A DNA stretch of 64,000 bases from Panax quinquefolius (taxonomy: Eukaryota > Streptophyta > Magnoliopsida > Apiales > Araliaceae), in contig CM035162.1 in NCBI GenBank assembly GCA_020205615.1, positions 41,220,464-41,284,463 on the forward strand. The letters run 5' to 3'. Shown piece after piece: positions 10,872-22,950 of the stretch. Both the position numbers and the translations under genes were made by a program. Numbering within the stretch: position 1 is the stretch's first letter; the number at the start of each line of letters is the position of its first letter. The notes beneath the pieces are model-generated. The model was not told the DNA's origin. It did no database searches and worked only from the letters and a program-made list of their open reading frames with translations.

Positions 10872-11279
10872 GCATTTTAGCCATGGTGTACTGTTGGTGA
10901 GCCATGAGTGTGCAGAGGCAACTTTGGGTGGGCAGGGATTTTTTTTAGGTTAGGTCGTCTCAAAATACGTGCACTCGAGCAACCTTTGTAATGTCCACTC
11001 AAACTTTCGGAAGTTAAATCCGGGCATCCGTTTGAGGTATCTGAGGACCTATTTGGACCGCCGTCGTTGTCGAGAGAGTTATACGATGGCATGGGATTAG
11101 AGTTTGTATGAAGTTATTGAAGATGGGACGATGCCCTCCGGTCTTCAAGCTTCAACTTTCATCCGTTATCCCGCACAATAGTCACTCGGGATTGGTTTAG
11201 TCTTGTGGGACATTTTTGCGTAGAGATGTTAAGACGACGTGGCATGGCATCGTGTTGACGAGATGACGATGTTGCCCCT

Positions 11280-11660
11280 CACCGGTGTTATCGCCGGATT
11301 GAGCTAATAAAGCGAGCGTTGCTCGAGACTTATTTGAGATTGAATGCTACTGCAATTGTTGAAGGTCCTCATTGTCACCTTTGAGGTGTGTCTGTCTTCC
11401 CAATGTTATTGTCGGGTTGGTGCAGTGTATCTCGTTGTGAGCACCGAGATTGAAGCTGGTCGTATTTGAAACAAGCATTTTCGGGGTTATCGCCGAAATT
11501 GTATCCCTTGGGGTTATCACCAAGTTTGGTGGCTATTCCCATGGTTGGGACTGAGACTAGATACCTCGGGGTTATCTCCGAGATTAATCGGTCTTCTCCA
11601 GTGTGTGTTCTGGTATTGGATCTGCGCACCTCGGGGTTACATCCGAGGTTAGAATTGTTA
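11280..11660. repeat. Dyad repeats of the CTCGGGGTTATCTCCGAG type
   Basis: Five to six related motifs occur at about 11281, 11480, 11507, 11567 and 11631. Each has an XCGGGGTTATC/ACATCCGAX form, in which the flanks pair with each other (for example CTCGG...CCGAG). Flanking text (TTGGGACTGAG, GTGTGATCTGG) also recurs. They lie in the presumed U3 of the - strand LTR. Confidence 0.65.
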
Positions 11661-12000
11661 CTCCCAGAGTGTGATCTGGGTTGATGTTGAACTTCCGGTA
11701 GTATCCGGTATGGATTTGGATTGTCTTTCAGGGTTCCCTCTTAAAAGACGAATTTGTCCTCTATGATATTCTTGGCGATGTAATGAAAATTTTGAGTGTC
11801 TACGATTCTACTATTCACGAGTTACTATTCACGAGTTACTTATTCACGGGTACTATTCACCCGTAAAATATATTTCTTTTCGGTCCAAATCATTTTTGGG
11901 TACAATATTATTCCATGAGGAGATGTGCTAATTTTTCAGACCATTAGTTGAAATTATAATAGTAAATCAATATGGATCGTTGATTTAAAGTTTTAATAGT

Positions 12001-12175
12001 AACTTGTCCCTTGATTTTCAAGAGTTATTTGTCCTTGGTTTCCAAGAGTTATTTGTCCTTGACTTTCCAAGAGTTATTTGCCCCTTCAGTGTTTCAAGAG
12101 TTAATTGCCCCTTCGCAAATAGTAGTTGTCTCTTCAATATTACCAAGAGTAATTTTGACCCTTCGTTAAGACCAA
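12001..12175 (+). repeat. Short tandem repeat, about 30-bp unit, in U3
   Basis: Five to six units of the type TTTCCAAGAGTTATTTGTCC, slightly diverged, lie directly upstream of the TATA box at 12194. Confidence 0.8.
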
Positions 12176-12193
12176 GAGCCACTTTCAGTTCTT

Positions 12194-12203
12194 CTATAAA
12201 TAG
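12194..12203 (+). promoter_or_regulatory. TATA box of the LTR
   Basis: CTATAAATAG followed by AAGCTCATTCCTTCATT. The same context recurs in four other + strand LTR copies of the region (16621, 19742, 25681, 32461), which supports it as the element promoter. Confidence 0.7.
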
Positions 12204-13856
12204 AAGCTCATTCCTTCATTATTTCTCACGAATTCACTTTGAAACTACAGAGAGAAACTATAGAGAGAAAGAAGAAAAGTATTACCGCTACTTCACTACT
12301 CCAATATCCAGTTTCTTCTAAGGTAGGGGATATTATTTGTTGTACTCGTAAGGGGTATTATTTCTTTTCGTATTCATGAAGAGAACTTCATTATTCCATT
12401 CTTATTATTCCGTTGGAATAACTTTGTCTACGGGTCAATCGCATACATGGTGAAATTCTTCTAATATACATTCTTTATTATTACGTAGGAATATCACATG
12501 CATGCGTTACGCCGGACACGGGTTCCATTATTTATTATTACGCCGGAATATCACATGCATGCGTTACGTGGGACTCGGGTTCCATTATTTATTATTTTGT
12601 TGGGAATAACTTTTATGTCATGCGATCTACACCGCACGCGTGGTGAATCCTTACGTTATTCCATTCTTTATTATTTTGTTAGAATAACTTTCATCATGTG
12701 GATTACCACATGCATGATGAATGATCCTTCGTATTCATTCTTTATTAAATTGTGGAAATGATCATCTCACGTGGATTAACCGCACGCTTAGAATGAAAAT
12801 CCATTTGCAGTTTCATATATTCTATTATACTCAGTTGGTTAAAGTTTTGGTTTCTATAATCCATGAAATTAGTGGAATATTCTTGATATTTGCGCTTCAT
12901 CCAGTATCTTTTTATGGAAATATTCTTCTGAGCATTCTTGAATTTTACTCCACAAAGCAGTATCATGTTGACAATTTGGACGTTATTGAGTTCAGGATAA
13001 ATTCACTTATAAATCTTTAAAATTTATTCTTGATCTTGTTTTATTGAATTGTCATCATCCTCGTGCTTATATTATGTTGAAAGTCATCTTTGGCTTACGT
13101 GCATAGATGGACTTGGTATGATTATGACCAGGGATTATTCGGTATAATCATGACCGTAATGTGACGAATGATGTGGTAAAAGTCCTCATTGGCCTGTAGT
13201 TCAGTGGTGGACAGTTATTGGTATGATTATGACCAGAGATTATTCGGTATAGTCATGACCATTGATGATTACATGAATATCCTTGGCCGTGGAGCAAAGA
13301 TGGTTCGATTTTATTTATTAAAATTCGAGTCTCAATGATAAAGTTGATGAAAAACTTTTAAATCATAGAAGATAGTAGATTTTATCTTTGTCTTGACTTT
13401 TCTAATGGATTGCTTATTCATTGCCGGTTGTTGATCTAAAATTTGTTGTATATTATATTCTATCGGTTGTTATCTTTGTTGAAGGCTAAGGATAATTTAT
13501 TACGCATTATCTTAGTCATAATATTTCTTCTTTGGGCTAGTTGAGCTCACCCTTTCTTTCATTGTTCTCTTGAGAAAAATGAGAAGCGTGGTTTGGGACT
13601 AGTCGGGAACAGAGTAGCGGTCGAGATGTTTGCATTAGTAGTCCTCACTATTCTGTGAAATAGTGTGATAATAATTGTAATGAGGACTCCTTTTGAGTTT
13701 TTATACTCTCTAGTAGACAATATTTGTATTCAAACTCACAGTTTATGTTTTGTCGTATTGTACACGATAGTTGTATTATTAAGTTGTATTTGAATTCAGT
13801 ACCTTGTATCTGGCGACCCAAGATGGGTGATGTATACCTATTTTGGGGGCGTCACA

Positions 13857-15287
13857 GTCTCCATATAACTCCTTTGCACTTTTAACAGTATTTAGAACTG
13901 TTTGTAGCATGAGTTGTTGCGTAATAGTTTGTATGTATTTATAGGTAGAAATTAGGTTAAATAACGGAGAGTAATTATAATAGCTCAGTAATGATAATAT
14001 CATAAAGTAGTGATTTTAGGAGATAATAATAAAATTAAAAAGTATAATATCAAAACAGTTGACATTACCAAACAGTTTAGATTTGTAGTGATTTAGGGAT
14101 TATAAATTTAAAATATTAATTTGGGATTTAAAAAGTAGTGATTTTATGAGATAATAATTAAATTAGTAATGATAATATTAGAGCAGTTAACATTATCGAG
14201 GCTATTTAGATTTGTAGTGATTTATGAGATTATAAATTTAAAATATTAATGTGGGATTAAAAAGTAGTGATTTTAGGAGATAATAATTAAGTAACGATAA
14301 TATAAAAATTGTTTAGATTGAAAAAGTAGTGATTTAGGGGATTATAAAACCAACATAGTTAATTACGATTGATAATATTTGTTATTTTAATTTGTTTTGA
14401 ATGTTTTAAATTGTATAATATTATGTTGTAATATAATTATAAATGTTATAATATTATTTTGTAGTATAATTTAATTAGTAATGATAATATCGCATCGTTT
14501 AGATAGGTGGTGATTTTGTTATATCGTGTATTATAATATTATACCATACATGTATGATATATTGTATGTATAATTATGAATGGTATAATATTAGAAAAAT
14601 AGTGATTTTAGGATATACTAATTATGTTTAGAAAAGTAGTGGACTTTGAAGATTATAAAATCAACATAATAAGTTATGATTGATATTATTTATTATTTTA
14701 TTTTTATTTTAAATGTTTTAAAAGCGTATAATATTATGTTGTAATATAATTATAAATGGTATAATATTATGTTGTATTTATAGAGAGAAAATTAGGTTAA
14801 ATAACTGAGAGTAATGATAATAACTCAATAATGATAATATCAAAAAGTAGGGATTTTAAGATATAATAATTAAATTAGAAAAGATAATATCGAGAATAGT
14901 TGACATTACCAAAATTGTTTAGATTTGTAGTGATTTAGGGATTATAAATTCAAAATATTAATTTGGGATTAAAAAAGTAGTAATTTTAGGAGATAATAGT
15001 TAAATTAGTAATGATAATATTAGAACAATTAACTTTATTAGAACAATTTAGATTTGTAGTGATTTATGGTATTATAAAATCAAAATATTAATGTGGGATT
15101 AAAAAGTAGTGATTTTAGGAGATAATAATTAAGTAACGATAGTAAGTTATGAATGATATTATTTGTTATTTTAACTTTGTTTTGAATTTTTAAAGCTGTA
15201 TAATATTATGTTGTAATATAATTAAAAATGGTATAATATTATGTTGTAATATAATTTAATTAGTAATGATAATATCACGCATATTTA
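13857..15287. repeat. AT-rich tandem array, about 840-bp unit, left part
   Basis: Very AT-rich sequence with nested repetition. Short modules such as AGTAGTGATTTTAGGAGATA and TATAATATTATGTTGTAATA recur. A higher-order unit starts at GAAATTAGGTTAAATAA near 13947 and again near 14784, a spacing of about 840 bp. The array is interrupted at 15287 by the nested LTR elements and resumes at 37002. No coding potential is visible. Confidence 0.8.
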
Positions 15288-17051
15288 TGTAAAATCCCAA
15301 ATTTTCTGAATAAAAATTTAATTTTCTCGAAATACTTTTTTAATATTATGGTGTGAATTTGAGATAATATTATAGTTGTGGGTAGTATTTATAAATTTTA
15401 AAAATGCAAGTTGTTATATAATATTAGATTGGTTGGGAATATTCTTTTTATGGGGAATATCCATACGACGGCATAATCATTAAGTGGACCCCTAGCGGAA
15501 TTATCATCGGATTGAGAAAAGCGACAAAAGTATTTTATTGAAAATAACGGCGGAAGTTTTACCGTTAATCTTTGTTGAACTACTCGGTAGTAAAAATACG
15601 ATGTCTGGCATGGTTGCGTAGTAAGAGCATGTATTGATTATCGACAACTACGTAAGAAGTCACTTTCAGTTATACTCAATTATTGCTATAGTAATTGTTG
15701 CATCATATCTCTCGTATTATTGATTCGATTATTGTCACAAAGTATCATCGCATTATATGATATATTATTAAGTCAATAATTGAGATGACAAAGTTATTCA
15801 TATTATTAAATTGCAATATTTACAATGTCAGTAAGTTACATAAAAGAGGTTTGGTCACCTAATTTGCTTTGATATAGGAGAAATCCTTTATTGAAAAGCC
15901 CCTCTTTCCTAGGAATGACCTGGTTGATAAATATTATGAGTTATAATATTAATGATGAATGTTATTAATATTAAAGTTGTGCTCGGAGTTGAATTTGGAG
16001 ACGCGGACGTGATATTTGAGTCCGGAACGATGAAATTAGTAAAAATAGACTATAAACACAAAATTTGCCGGTTTTTACTATTTGGTCAAAAGTCAACAGT
16101 TGACTTTTTCGGGAAAATTCAAACTTTGAAATTTCAAAATTTATATTTTTGATAAAAATAGTTTCATTATGTTGGAATTATTTGTGTTAGTGAAAATCGA
16201 CATTTATTTCAATAAAAATTGATGTCTGGAGGTTATTTTGATAAATCGGGTATTTATCGGATAAATGAGCAATTAATTGCTACTAATTCACATGCTTATA
16301 TAACTATTTGTTCACATGTGTGTACTATTGAATCACATTCTTGTACTATTAGGGGAGTTGATGCAAAATTGATAATACTTGCATGACTAAGTTAAAAATG
16401 GAGGTATAGATGGAGGTACTATACTGTAATTCGTATTTTTCACATGATTATACTATTGATTCACATGATTGAACTATTGATTCACATTATTTACTATTAG
16501 GGGAGGTGATGCAAGTTTGATAATACTTGCAGGACTAAATTAAAAATGAAAGAAAAGTTGGAGGTATTGTACTATAATTTTTCGAGCCCCAAAACGTGCA
16601 ATTATCGAAACTATATTTTCCTATAAATAGAAGCTCATTCTTCCTTCATTTCTCACCAATTCACAAAAGCTTTAGAGGGATTATTATAGAGAGAAAGAAG
16701 AAGAGAAGTCTGCTACCTCACTATTCCAGTATCCAATTTTTCCAAGGTAGGGAATATTATTTGTTGTACTCGTAGGGAGTATTATTTCTTTCTTATCCAT
16801 GAAGAGAACTTCTATTATTCCATTCTTTATTATTCTATAGGAATAACCTGTATACGCGGGCTACCCTATACTTGGTGAAATTCTTCTGTTATTCCATTCT
16901 TTATCATTTTGTTGGAACATCCTCGTACGTGCATTTACTGTGGGACTGGTTCCATTATTTATCATTCTCATTGGAACATCACATGCATGGTTTCACGGCG
17001 GACTTGTTTACATCTTTATTATTCGTTGGAATATCTCGTTTTGTGCGTTCT
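15288..17051 (+). repeat. Outer 5' LTR, first part
   Basis: Starts TGTAAAATCCCAAATTTT at the edge of the AT-rich array and parallels 31167-32890 of the 3' LTR. Shared parts include the GACGCGGACGTGATATTTGAG stretch at 15999 and the TACTATTAGGGGAG repeats. It stops inside the leader repeats at 17051, where the inner element begins. The matching rest of the LTR is at 27361-28429. Confidence 0.85.
16621..16630 (+). promoter_or_regulatory. TATA box, outer 5' LTR
   Basis: CTATAAATAG in the same context as in the sister LTRs (followed by AAGCTCATTCTTCC). Confidence 0.7.
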
Positions 17052-19003
17052 CGCGGATCTATGAGTTACCTAACTAATTCAAGTGGAATTCTTTGGAAAA
17101 GGTGTTGTAGATTTTTGTGTGGGGTGATTTTAGCAAAGGTGCAAAAGTCTGTAAAAACAGAAAAAGTCACGCCATGATTTTAGAGGGCTATTTCAGCCAC
17201 TTAAATTATGAGAAAAATTCTGGCCTTTTGGGACATGAAAGTATATGGTATAAAGTACCTCCTGTCCAAAAATGAGCTCATTTCGACTTAAAATGAGCAA
17301 GTTATGACTATTTCAATATTTAGGTTTTTTAGATGAAAAACGCTATAACCGGAGTTCTATAACTCGATGACCATGAAATTTAAACTAGAAGCTCACGTTA
17401 ACATGTGTAAGATCCTGCCAAGATTTGGGAATTTTGGAGTTAAACTTGAGGTAGCTAATTTCTTAAGGAATTAATTAGAAATTGATTTTTGAAAATAGTA
17501 AATGAATTTTAAAATTCGAGAAAAATATATTTTCATCATGGGACTATATTATGCTAAATCCCAGAAAAGAAATATTTTTGGGACTGATTTGGTATTTTCA
17601 TGAAAATAGTTTGAATTCTGAACATATGAGTTAAATATGTTATGTGAAGTATGAAAGTTGAAAATAGGATTTTATGGCTAGAGAATCCTATATAGAGTAT
17701 ATGCATATTTTTTTTGATGAGGATTTGATAATTGGTGATGATATTTTATGAGTATGACATTTTTGAATGATTAAATGCATTATATGGTAAAAGCGTAAAC
17801 AATTAAGATAAATTGTTTATAAATTTAAGAAGTGATTAAAATATTGTTATAATATTAATGATATTAGATTATGAGATTATTAAGTGATTGAAAACATGGG
17901 GATATTCTTGAATCCTGGATAAATTATATTATAAATGTTTAATATTTATCCTTTATCTCATTTGATTGATTCTTTATATCATTATCCTCATGCTTATATT
18001 ATGTTGAAAGTCATCTGTGGCCTGTAGATGGACTTGGTATGATTATGACCACGGATTATTCGGATTATTCGGTATAATCATAACCGTAATTGAATACACA
18101 ATTATCTTTGGCCGTAGTGCATGGATAATTTGTGGTCGTGATACTAATGAATACACAATTATCTTTGGCCGTAGTGCATGGATAATTCGTGGATAATTTG
18201 TGGTCGTGATACTAATGAATACACAATTATCTTTGGCCGTAGTGCATGGATAATTTGTGGTCGTGATACTAATGAATACACAATTATCTTTGGTAGTAGT
18301 GCATGGATAATTAGTGGTGGATGATCTTAATGAATACACAATTATCTTTGGTAGTAGTGCATGGATAATTTTGTGGTCGTGATATTAATGAATACACAAT
18401 TATCTTTGGTAGTAGTGCATAGATAATTTGTGGTCGTGATACTAATGAATACACAATTATCTTTGGTAGTAGTGCATGGATAATTTGTGGTCGTGATACT
18501 TAATGAATACACGATTATCTTTGGCAGTAGTGCATGGATAATTCGTGGTCGTGATACTAATGAATATCCTTGGCACAGTAGTGTGTGGATGATTCGATGA
18601 TATGGATTAATTATTGGTGAGTCTCAAAGAATGAAATATTAATCCATGGATGTGGTAAAAGTCATCTTTGGCCGTAGTGCATTGATAGACTTGGTATGAT
18701 TATGACCACGGATTATTCGGTATAATCATGACCGTAATTGAAAACACAAATATCCTTAGCCAGTAGTGCATGGATAATTCATAGTTGTGATACTATTAAG
18801 CTGAGTCTCAGTATTATTGGTTTTACAGTTATATATCTTTGGTCTGTAGTGCAAAGATGAATTGTTAATGAATATCTTTGGCCGGATTGCAAAAATGAAT
18901 TTAATGTTTTCAACGATAAAGGTATTCAAGGTATCCGACCTCTTTATCATATCAGTATCGCATACCCTAATTTTCGAGGGCTAAATTCCATAAGGAGGGA
19001 GAT
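17052..19003 (+). repeat. 3' internal region of the inner element, copy 1
   Basis: Non-coding AT-rich internal sequence, almost identical to 22951-24947. It includes a 57-bp minisatellite (18091-18600) and ends with the polypurine tract AAGGAGGGAGAT just before the LTR at 19004. It begins with GATCTATGAGTTACC, the same start as copy 2. Confidence 0.8.
18091..18600. repeat. 57-bp minisatellite, array 1 (8 full units)
   Basis: Units start TGAATACACAATTATCTTTGG, then GTAGTGCATGGATAATT, then a GTGGTCGTGATACTAA end. Eight full units and one degenerate unit are seen. Unit 2 has an internal duplication of GGATAATT. Single-base and few-base differences concentrate at the CCG/TAG position after CTTTGG. 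Confidence 0.9.
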
Positions 19004-21419
19004 TGTGAGACCCCATATTTTATCAATAAAGATTTAAATTTTGTCAAAATAATTTTTAATATTATGGTGTGAATTTGAGATAATATTATAGTTGTGGGTA
19101 GTATTTATAAATTTTGCAAAGTATGCAAGTGGTTATATTATATTCGATTGGTGGGGAATATTAGGTTTAGCGGGGAATATTCAGATAACTACTCAATCAT
19201 TGGTGGACCCTACAATGTAATTATTGTCGGATCGAGAAAACGACAAAAATATTTTATTGAAATAACTTGGCGGAAGTTTTACCGTGGTTCTTGTTGAACT
19301 ACTCGGTAGTAAAAAGCATAAATAATAAGTGTGGTTGCATAGTAGCACTACCGGTATTGATTATTGATGCTTATGTGAGAAGTTACTCGGTTTGATTCCA
19401 TTATTGTCGATTAATAATATGAATTATTATAGCGATAATGACGTTTTGTTTTATTCAGTATTATTAAAGTAATAAAAGCGAAACATCTTTTATATAAAAT
19501 AGAATACTTTATTAAAGTTATTCTATAAATAGAATATATTATATTTTATTATGCATAGTGTTGCATAGTGTTTTGCATAGTGTTTTGCATAGTATTGCAT
19601 ATAGTGTTTGCATAGTAAAATGTTTTATATAAATAGAATATATTATATTTTATTTAAAAGATTTTTCTTTAAATATGGACCGCCGATTAAAGTAAATCAA
19701 TCTGGACCGTTCATGGATTAGTTACTATGCATTCCATTTTCCTATAAATAGAAGCTCGTTCCTTCATTATTTTCTTACTTAATTCATTGAAACTCTAGAG
19801 AGAGAAATTATAGAGAGAAGCTATAGAGAAAATTATAGAAAGAAGAAGAGTATTCGCTACTTCACTACTTCTATATTCAGGTTCTTTTACTATTAAGGGT
19901 GTTATTCTTTCTTCTTGAAGAGAACTTCATTATTCCATTCACTATTATTACATTGGAATAACTTTCGTAAAAGTGGCATACCCTATACATAACTTCAGAT
20001 ACTGCCGCATACCCTATACTTGGTGAAATCCTTATGTTATTCCATTGCTTATTATTACATTGGAATAACTTTTGTACTGTGATTTACCCTATACTTGGTG
20101 ACATTCTTCTATTATTACATTGGAACATCCCACATGCATGTGTTTTACACGGACACTGGTTCCGCTTTTTATTATTCTCGTTGGAACATCACATGCGTGT
20201 GTTTTACACGGGACCGGTTAAAATCTTTTATCATTCTCCGCTGAATATCCTATCGTGTGTTTTACACCGGATCCAGTTCCATCTTTATTATTACGTTGGA
20301 ACATCCTGCTCGGTGTGAATTTCACCGACTGGTTTCGTTATTATTATTACATTGGAATAACTTTGTCATCGGGCACCGCATGCATGGTGATTTCTTTTGT
20401 TATTCCATTCTTTATTATACCCGGTTGGTTAAAACTTTGACTTCTATACTCCATGAAATTAGTAGAATATCCTTGATATTTGCGTTTCATCCAAAGATAT
20501 CTTTTCATGGAAATATTCTTCCGATCATTCTTGAATTTTACTCTCATTTAAACAAAGATCATGTTGACAATTTGGGACGTTAATAATTCATGGATTAAAT
20601 AATCCTTGAACTTGTTTTATTGAATTATTATGTCATTGTCATCATCCTCATGTTATATTATGTTATCTTTGGCTTACGTGCATAGATGAACTTAGTATGA
20701 TTATGACCGAGGATCATTCGGTATAATCGTGACTTGATATAAATGATGTGACAAAAGTCCTCAAATTGGCTGTGTAATGCAATAATGGATAGTTTTTGGT
20801 ATGATTATGACCGGGGTGATTCGGTATAGTCATGACCATTGATAATTTGATGAAAATCCTTGACAGTGTGGTACGAGGATGATTAGATGTGGTGGTTTAT
20901 TTATTGTTGAGTCTCAAATGATAAAAATTGATGAAAACCTTTTAAAACCTAAAAGATAGTAGACTTTATTCTCTACTTGACTACGATAATGGATTGCTTA
21001 TTCATTGCGGTTAAACCGGTTGTCTATTGTATTTTATCGGTTTAACATTGTTGAAGGCTAATGATAATTTATTACGCATTATCTTAGTCATAATATTTCT
21101 TCTTGGGCTAGTTGAGCTCACCCTTTCTTTCTTTGTTCTCTTGTGAAATGAGAACATAAATGGGACGAGTCTGGGAACAGTAATGGTCCAGAGGATAGCA
21201 TTAGTAGTCCTCACTATTCTGTGAAATAGTGTGATAATAGCTGTAATGAGGACTCCTTTTGAGTTTGTATAATATCTAGTAGACAATATTTGTATTCAAT
21301 CTCACAGTTTATGTCGTATTGTACACGACAGTTATATTAGTAAGTTGTATTTGAATTTATGTACCATGTAAGTGGCGACCCAAGATGGGTGATGTATACA
21401 TAATTTTGGGGGCGTTATA
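19004..21419 (+). repeat. Inner LTR 1
   Basis: Starts TGTGAGACCCC after a polypurine tract and ends GGGGGCGTTATA directly before a PBS, so it acts as the 5' LTR of the inner element. It is 2416 bp long. It has a TATA box at 19742-19751, leader repeats of about 62 bp with ATTGGAACATC and GTTTTACAC (19920-20420), and GGTATGATTATGACC motifs. The final CA is changed to TA, unlike GTCACA in the outer LTR, consistent with C-to-T decay. Confidence 0.85.
19742..19751 (+). promoter_or_regulatory. TATA box, inner LTR 1
   Basis: CTATAAATAG followed by AAGCTCGTTCC, matching the sister LTRs. Confidence 0.7.
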
Positions 21420-21420
21420 G

Positions 21421-21433
21421 TTGGTATCAGAGC
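21421..21433 (+). promoter_or_regulatory. Primer-binding site, tRNA-Met type
   Basis: TTGGTATCAGAGC directly after the LTR. TGGTATCAGAGC is the plant initiator-tRNA-Met PBS, common in gypsy and copia elements. It differs from the tRNA-Arg-like site at 8914, so this is another lineage. Confidence 0.9.
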
Positions 21434-21600
21434 TTAGGGATATGATCCCTGGCTAAGATGTGAGAATAGTACTAGGAGGGGAGAGACGGGGAATTCCTTC
21501 GCTAGTATGACCTACCTAAATTTATTTGGTATTTAATTGGTCGGTCAGAGTATAGAGATAATATGTGATATGTTAATTAACCCTTGTTTTGTGACAGTGT

Positions 21601-22710
21601 TTGAGAATGACTTCTGTAAATGCTAAGATAAGCAATGAAGCACATGAGAGTGTTGATTCAGCTCAAACAAAAGGTAACGACCAACAACACGATAATAATC
21701 ATCTTTGGTGGCATTCGGCCATCGTAACAATGATAACCATCGTGGGGGAAATTATCATGCTAAGAATGGTAACCACTTCGGTGGTAATCATGGCAAAGAT
21801 AATAGATGTGGAAATTGCAAGAAGAGAAGGTCATTTAGCTCAATTTTGTTGTGCACCAAAGTCAAGTCTAGCTGGGACGGTGGCACCAAAGGTGGATATA
21901 GACAAAACAAAGTCGTTGGTTTTAGGAAGTGCATTTTTCATGACTTCTCAAAAAGCGAGTAAACCAAACGAAGTTAGTTGCGGGTTAGTTAATTATAAAT
22001 TGCGTAAGTCTATACTTTATAAGATCTGGGTTCTCTACCCATTCTTTTATCTCTCTTGCTTTGCGTTCAACGTTTAAATTTGACTCAGAAGAAGTTAAAC
22101 TTTGACTTATTGGTGAAACTTCGTTAGTAGGAGCCTTCGTTTCGCTTACTATTTTTAAATCTTGTTTGATGCAAATAAACACTTTCACGTTACTCGTCGA
22201 TCTTATCTTTTGAAAATACTTGCCTTTGATGTGATTTTAGGAATCAATTGGTTAACTACTCATCATGCTTTTCGTGAAGGTTGTTAGCTTTTATATTCAT
22301 AACCAACCTTTGTTATAACGAATTCAAAGTAACCAAACCTAAAGTTAATCGTTATATATAAGCCATAAGTAAAGAGCCCCGAACCTTTCGTTGTCGACTT
22401 CCTTGTGGAATGCACCGCTTAGAACTTTCGTAGGCGTACATCGTGAATGAAGATGGCAAGTTTATAGGTATCATTGAGGTGCTATCTAGGTTAAGGGATA
22501 GAAGTCACAGTTGGTATCAATGTGACGTACTATCCAAGTCTTGGATAAGAGTCATGATATTGAATGATATTTCTATTATTAATAAATTTCACGGCATATT
22601 CTTGAAGACTTCTTAGCCTACTTAGAGCGTGAAATCGAATTTTGTATTGACCCGAAAGACAAAAACCCATTTCTTAAACCCTCAAATATTTCTTCAACTA
22701 AATGAAGCAG
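21601..22710 (+). pseudogene. gag-protease remnant of the inner element
   Basis: A gag start (MTSVNAKI at 21607) jumps after about 20 codons to the C-terminal gag part (KGNDQQHDNN), so the capsid domain is deleted relative to 28618-29400. A zinc-knuckle-like piece (REGHLAQFCC) follows, then a frame-broken protease (the SILYKI to FYLSCFAFN region, parallel to YRVLDTGSTHSFIS at 29850), and a short RT N-terminal remnant near 22625 (REIEFCID). No domain is intact. Confidence 0.7.
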
Positions 22711-22950
22711 GTTTACGTGGTTTATGATGAAAGTCATAATAAAAGCATTGGACTAATGAAAATCATGGGTATTCGTGGTATTAGTAAGTTTTATGATGAG
22801 TTATGTTGGTTAGTATGTAAAAAACATGAAAGTTTCTTAAAATCACAAAGAGTTGAAAATCGATTTTGGTGAAAAACGTAACATGAAATTCAATAGACCA
22901 TATCTCCTATTATATTTTGAATTTTTGAATGTGGTCAAGACCTAGAGTTA

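Larger units (their letters stand above)
3893..11790 (-). mobile_element. Ty3/gypsy (Tat/Ogre-type) retrotransposon, inverted copy with 5' LTR
   Basis: On the - strand the element reads: LTR (about 11790 to 8937), PBS (8933-8914), gag (8143-7349), first CHHC motif (about 6930), coiled-coil region, second CHHC motif (about 6325), protease, linker, and the first part of RT, which stops at the assembly gap. It is less damaged than the + copy over gag-protease. The outer (U3) end of the LTR is not defined by a clear TG or target duplication, so 11790 is approximate. The 3' half of the element is missing. Confidence 0.8.
8937..11790 (-). repeat. Long terminal repeat of the Tat/Ogre-type element
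   Basis: A non-coding 2.85-kb region upstream (on the - strand) of the PBS. It contains a U3 with dyad repeats (11280-11660), a TATA box (10871-10862), a leader with two tandem arrays (10552-9740), and a U5 with the phrase GTGTCTAACACCTTCCC at about 9222-9206. The inner edge ends in ACA next to the PBS. The outer edge is approximate, because no matching second LTR or target duplication is in the window. Confidence 0.65.
11792..13856 (+). mobile_element. LTR of a Ty3/gypsy family (solo-like), + orientation
   Basis: The stretch shares its 3' part with the LTRs ending at 21419, 27360 and 28429. Shared parts are the TATA box, the STATTAT...GGAATA leader repeats, the GGTATGATTATGACC motif pairs, the TAGTCCTCACTATT block, and the end TTTTGGGGGCGTCACA at 13841-13856. 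No PBS follows, so it is a solo LTR or a fragment. Its U3 differs from the other copies: it opens with repeats of TACTATTCAC (11810-11870), which also occur in the - strand LTR at the end of the window (about 63392-63440). The left edge is approximate. Confidence 0.75.

Noticed and set aside
18043..18339. 98-codon open frame on the - strand
   Set aside because: Also a read-through of the 57-bp repeat, array 1.
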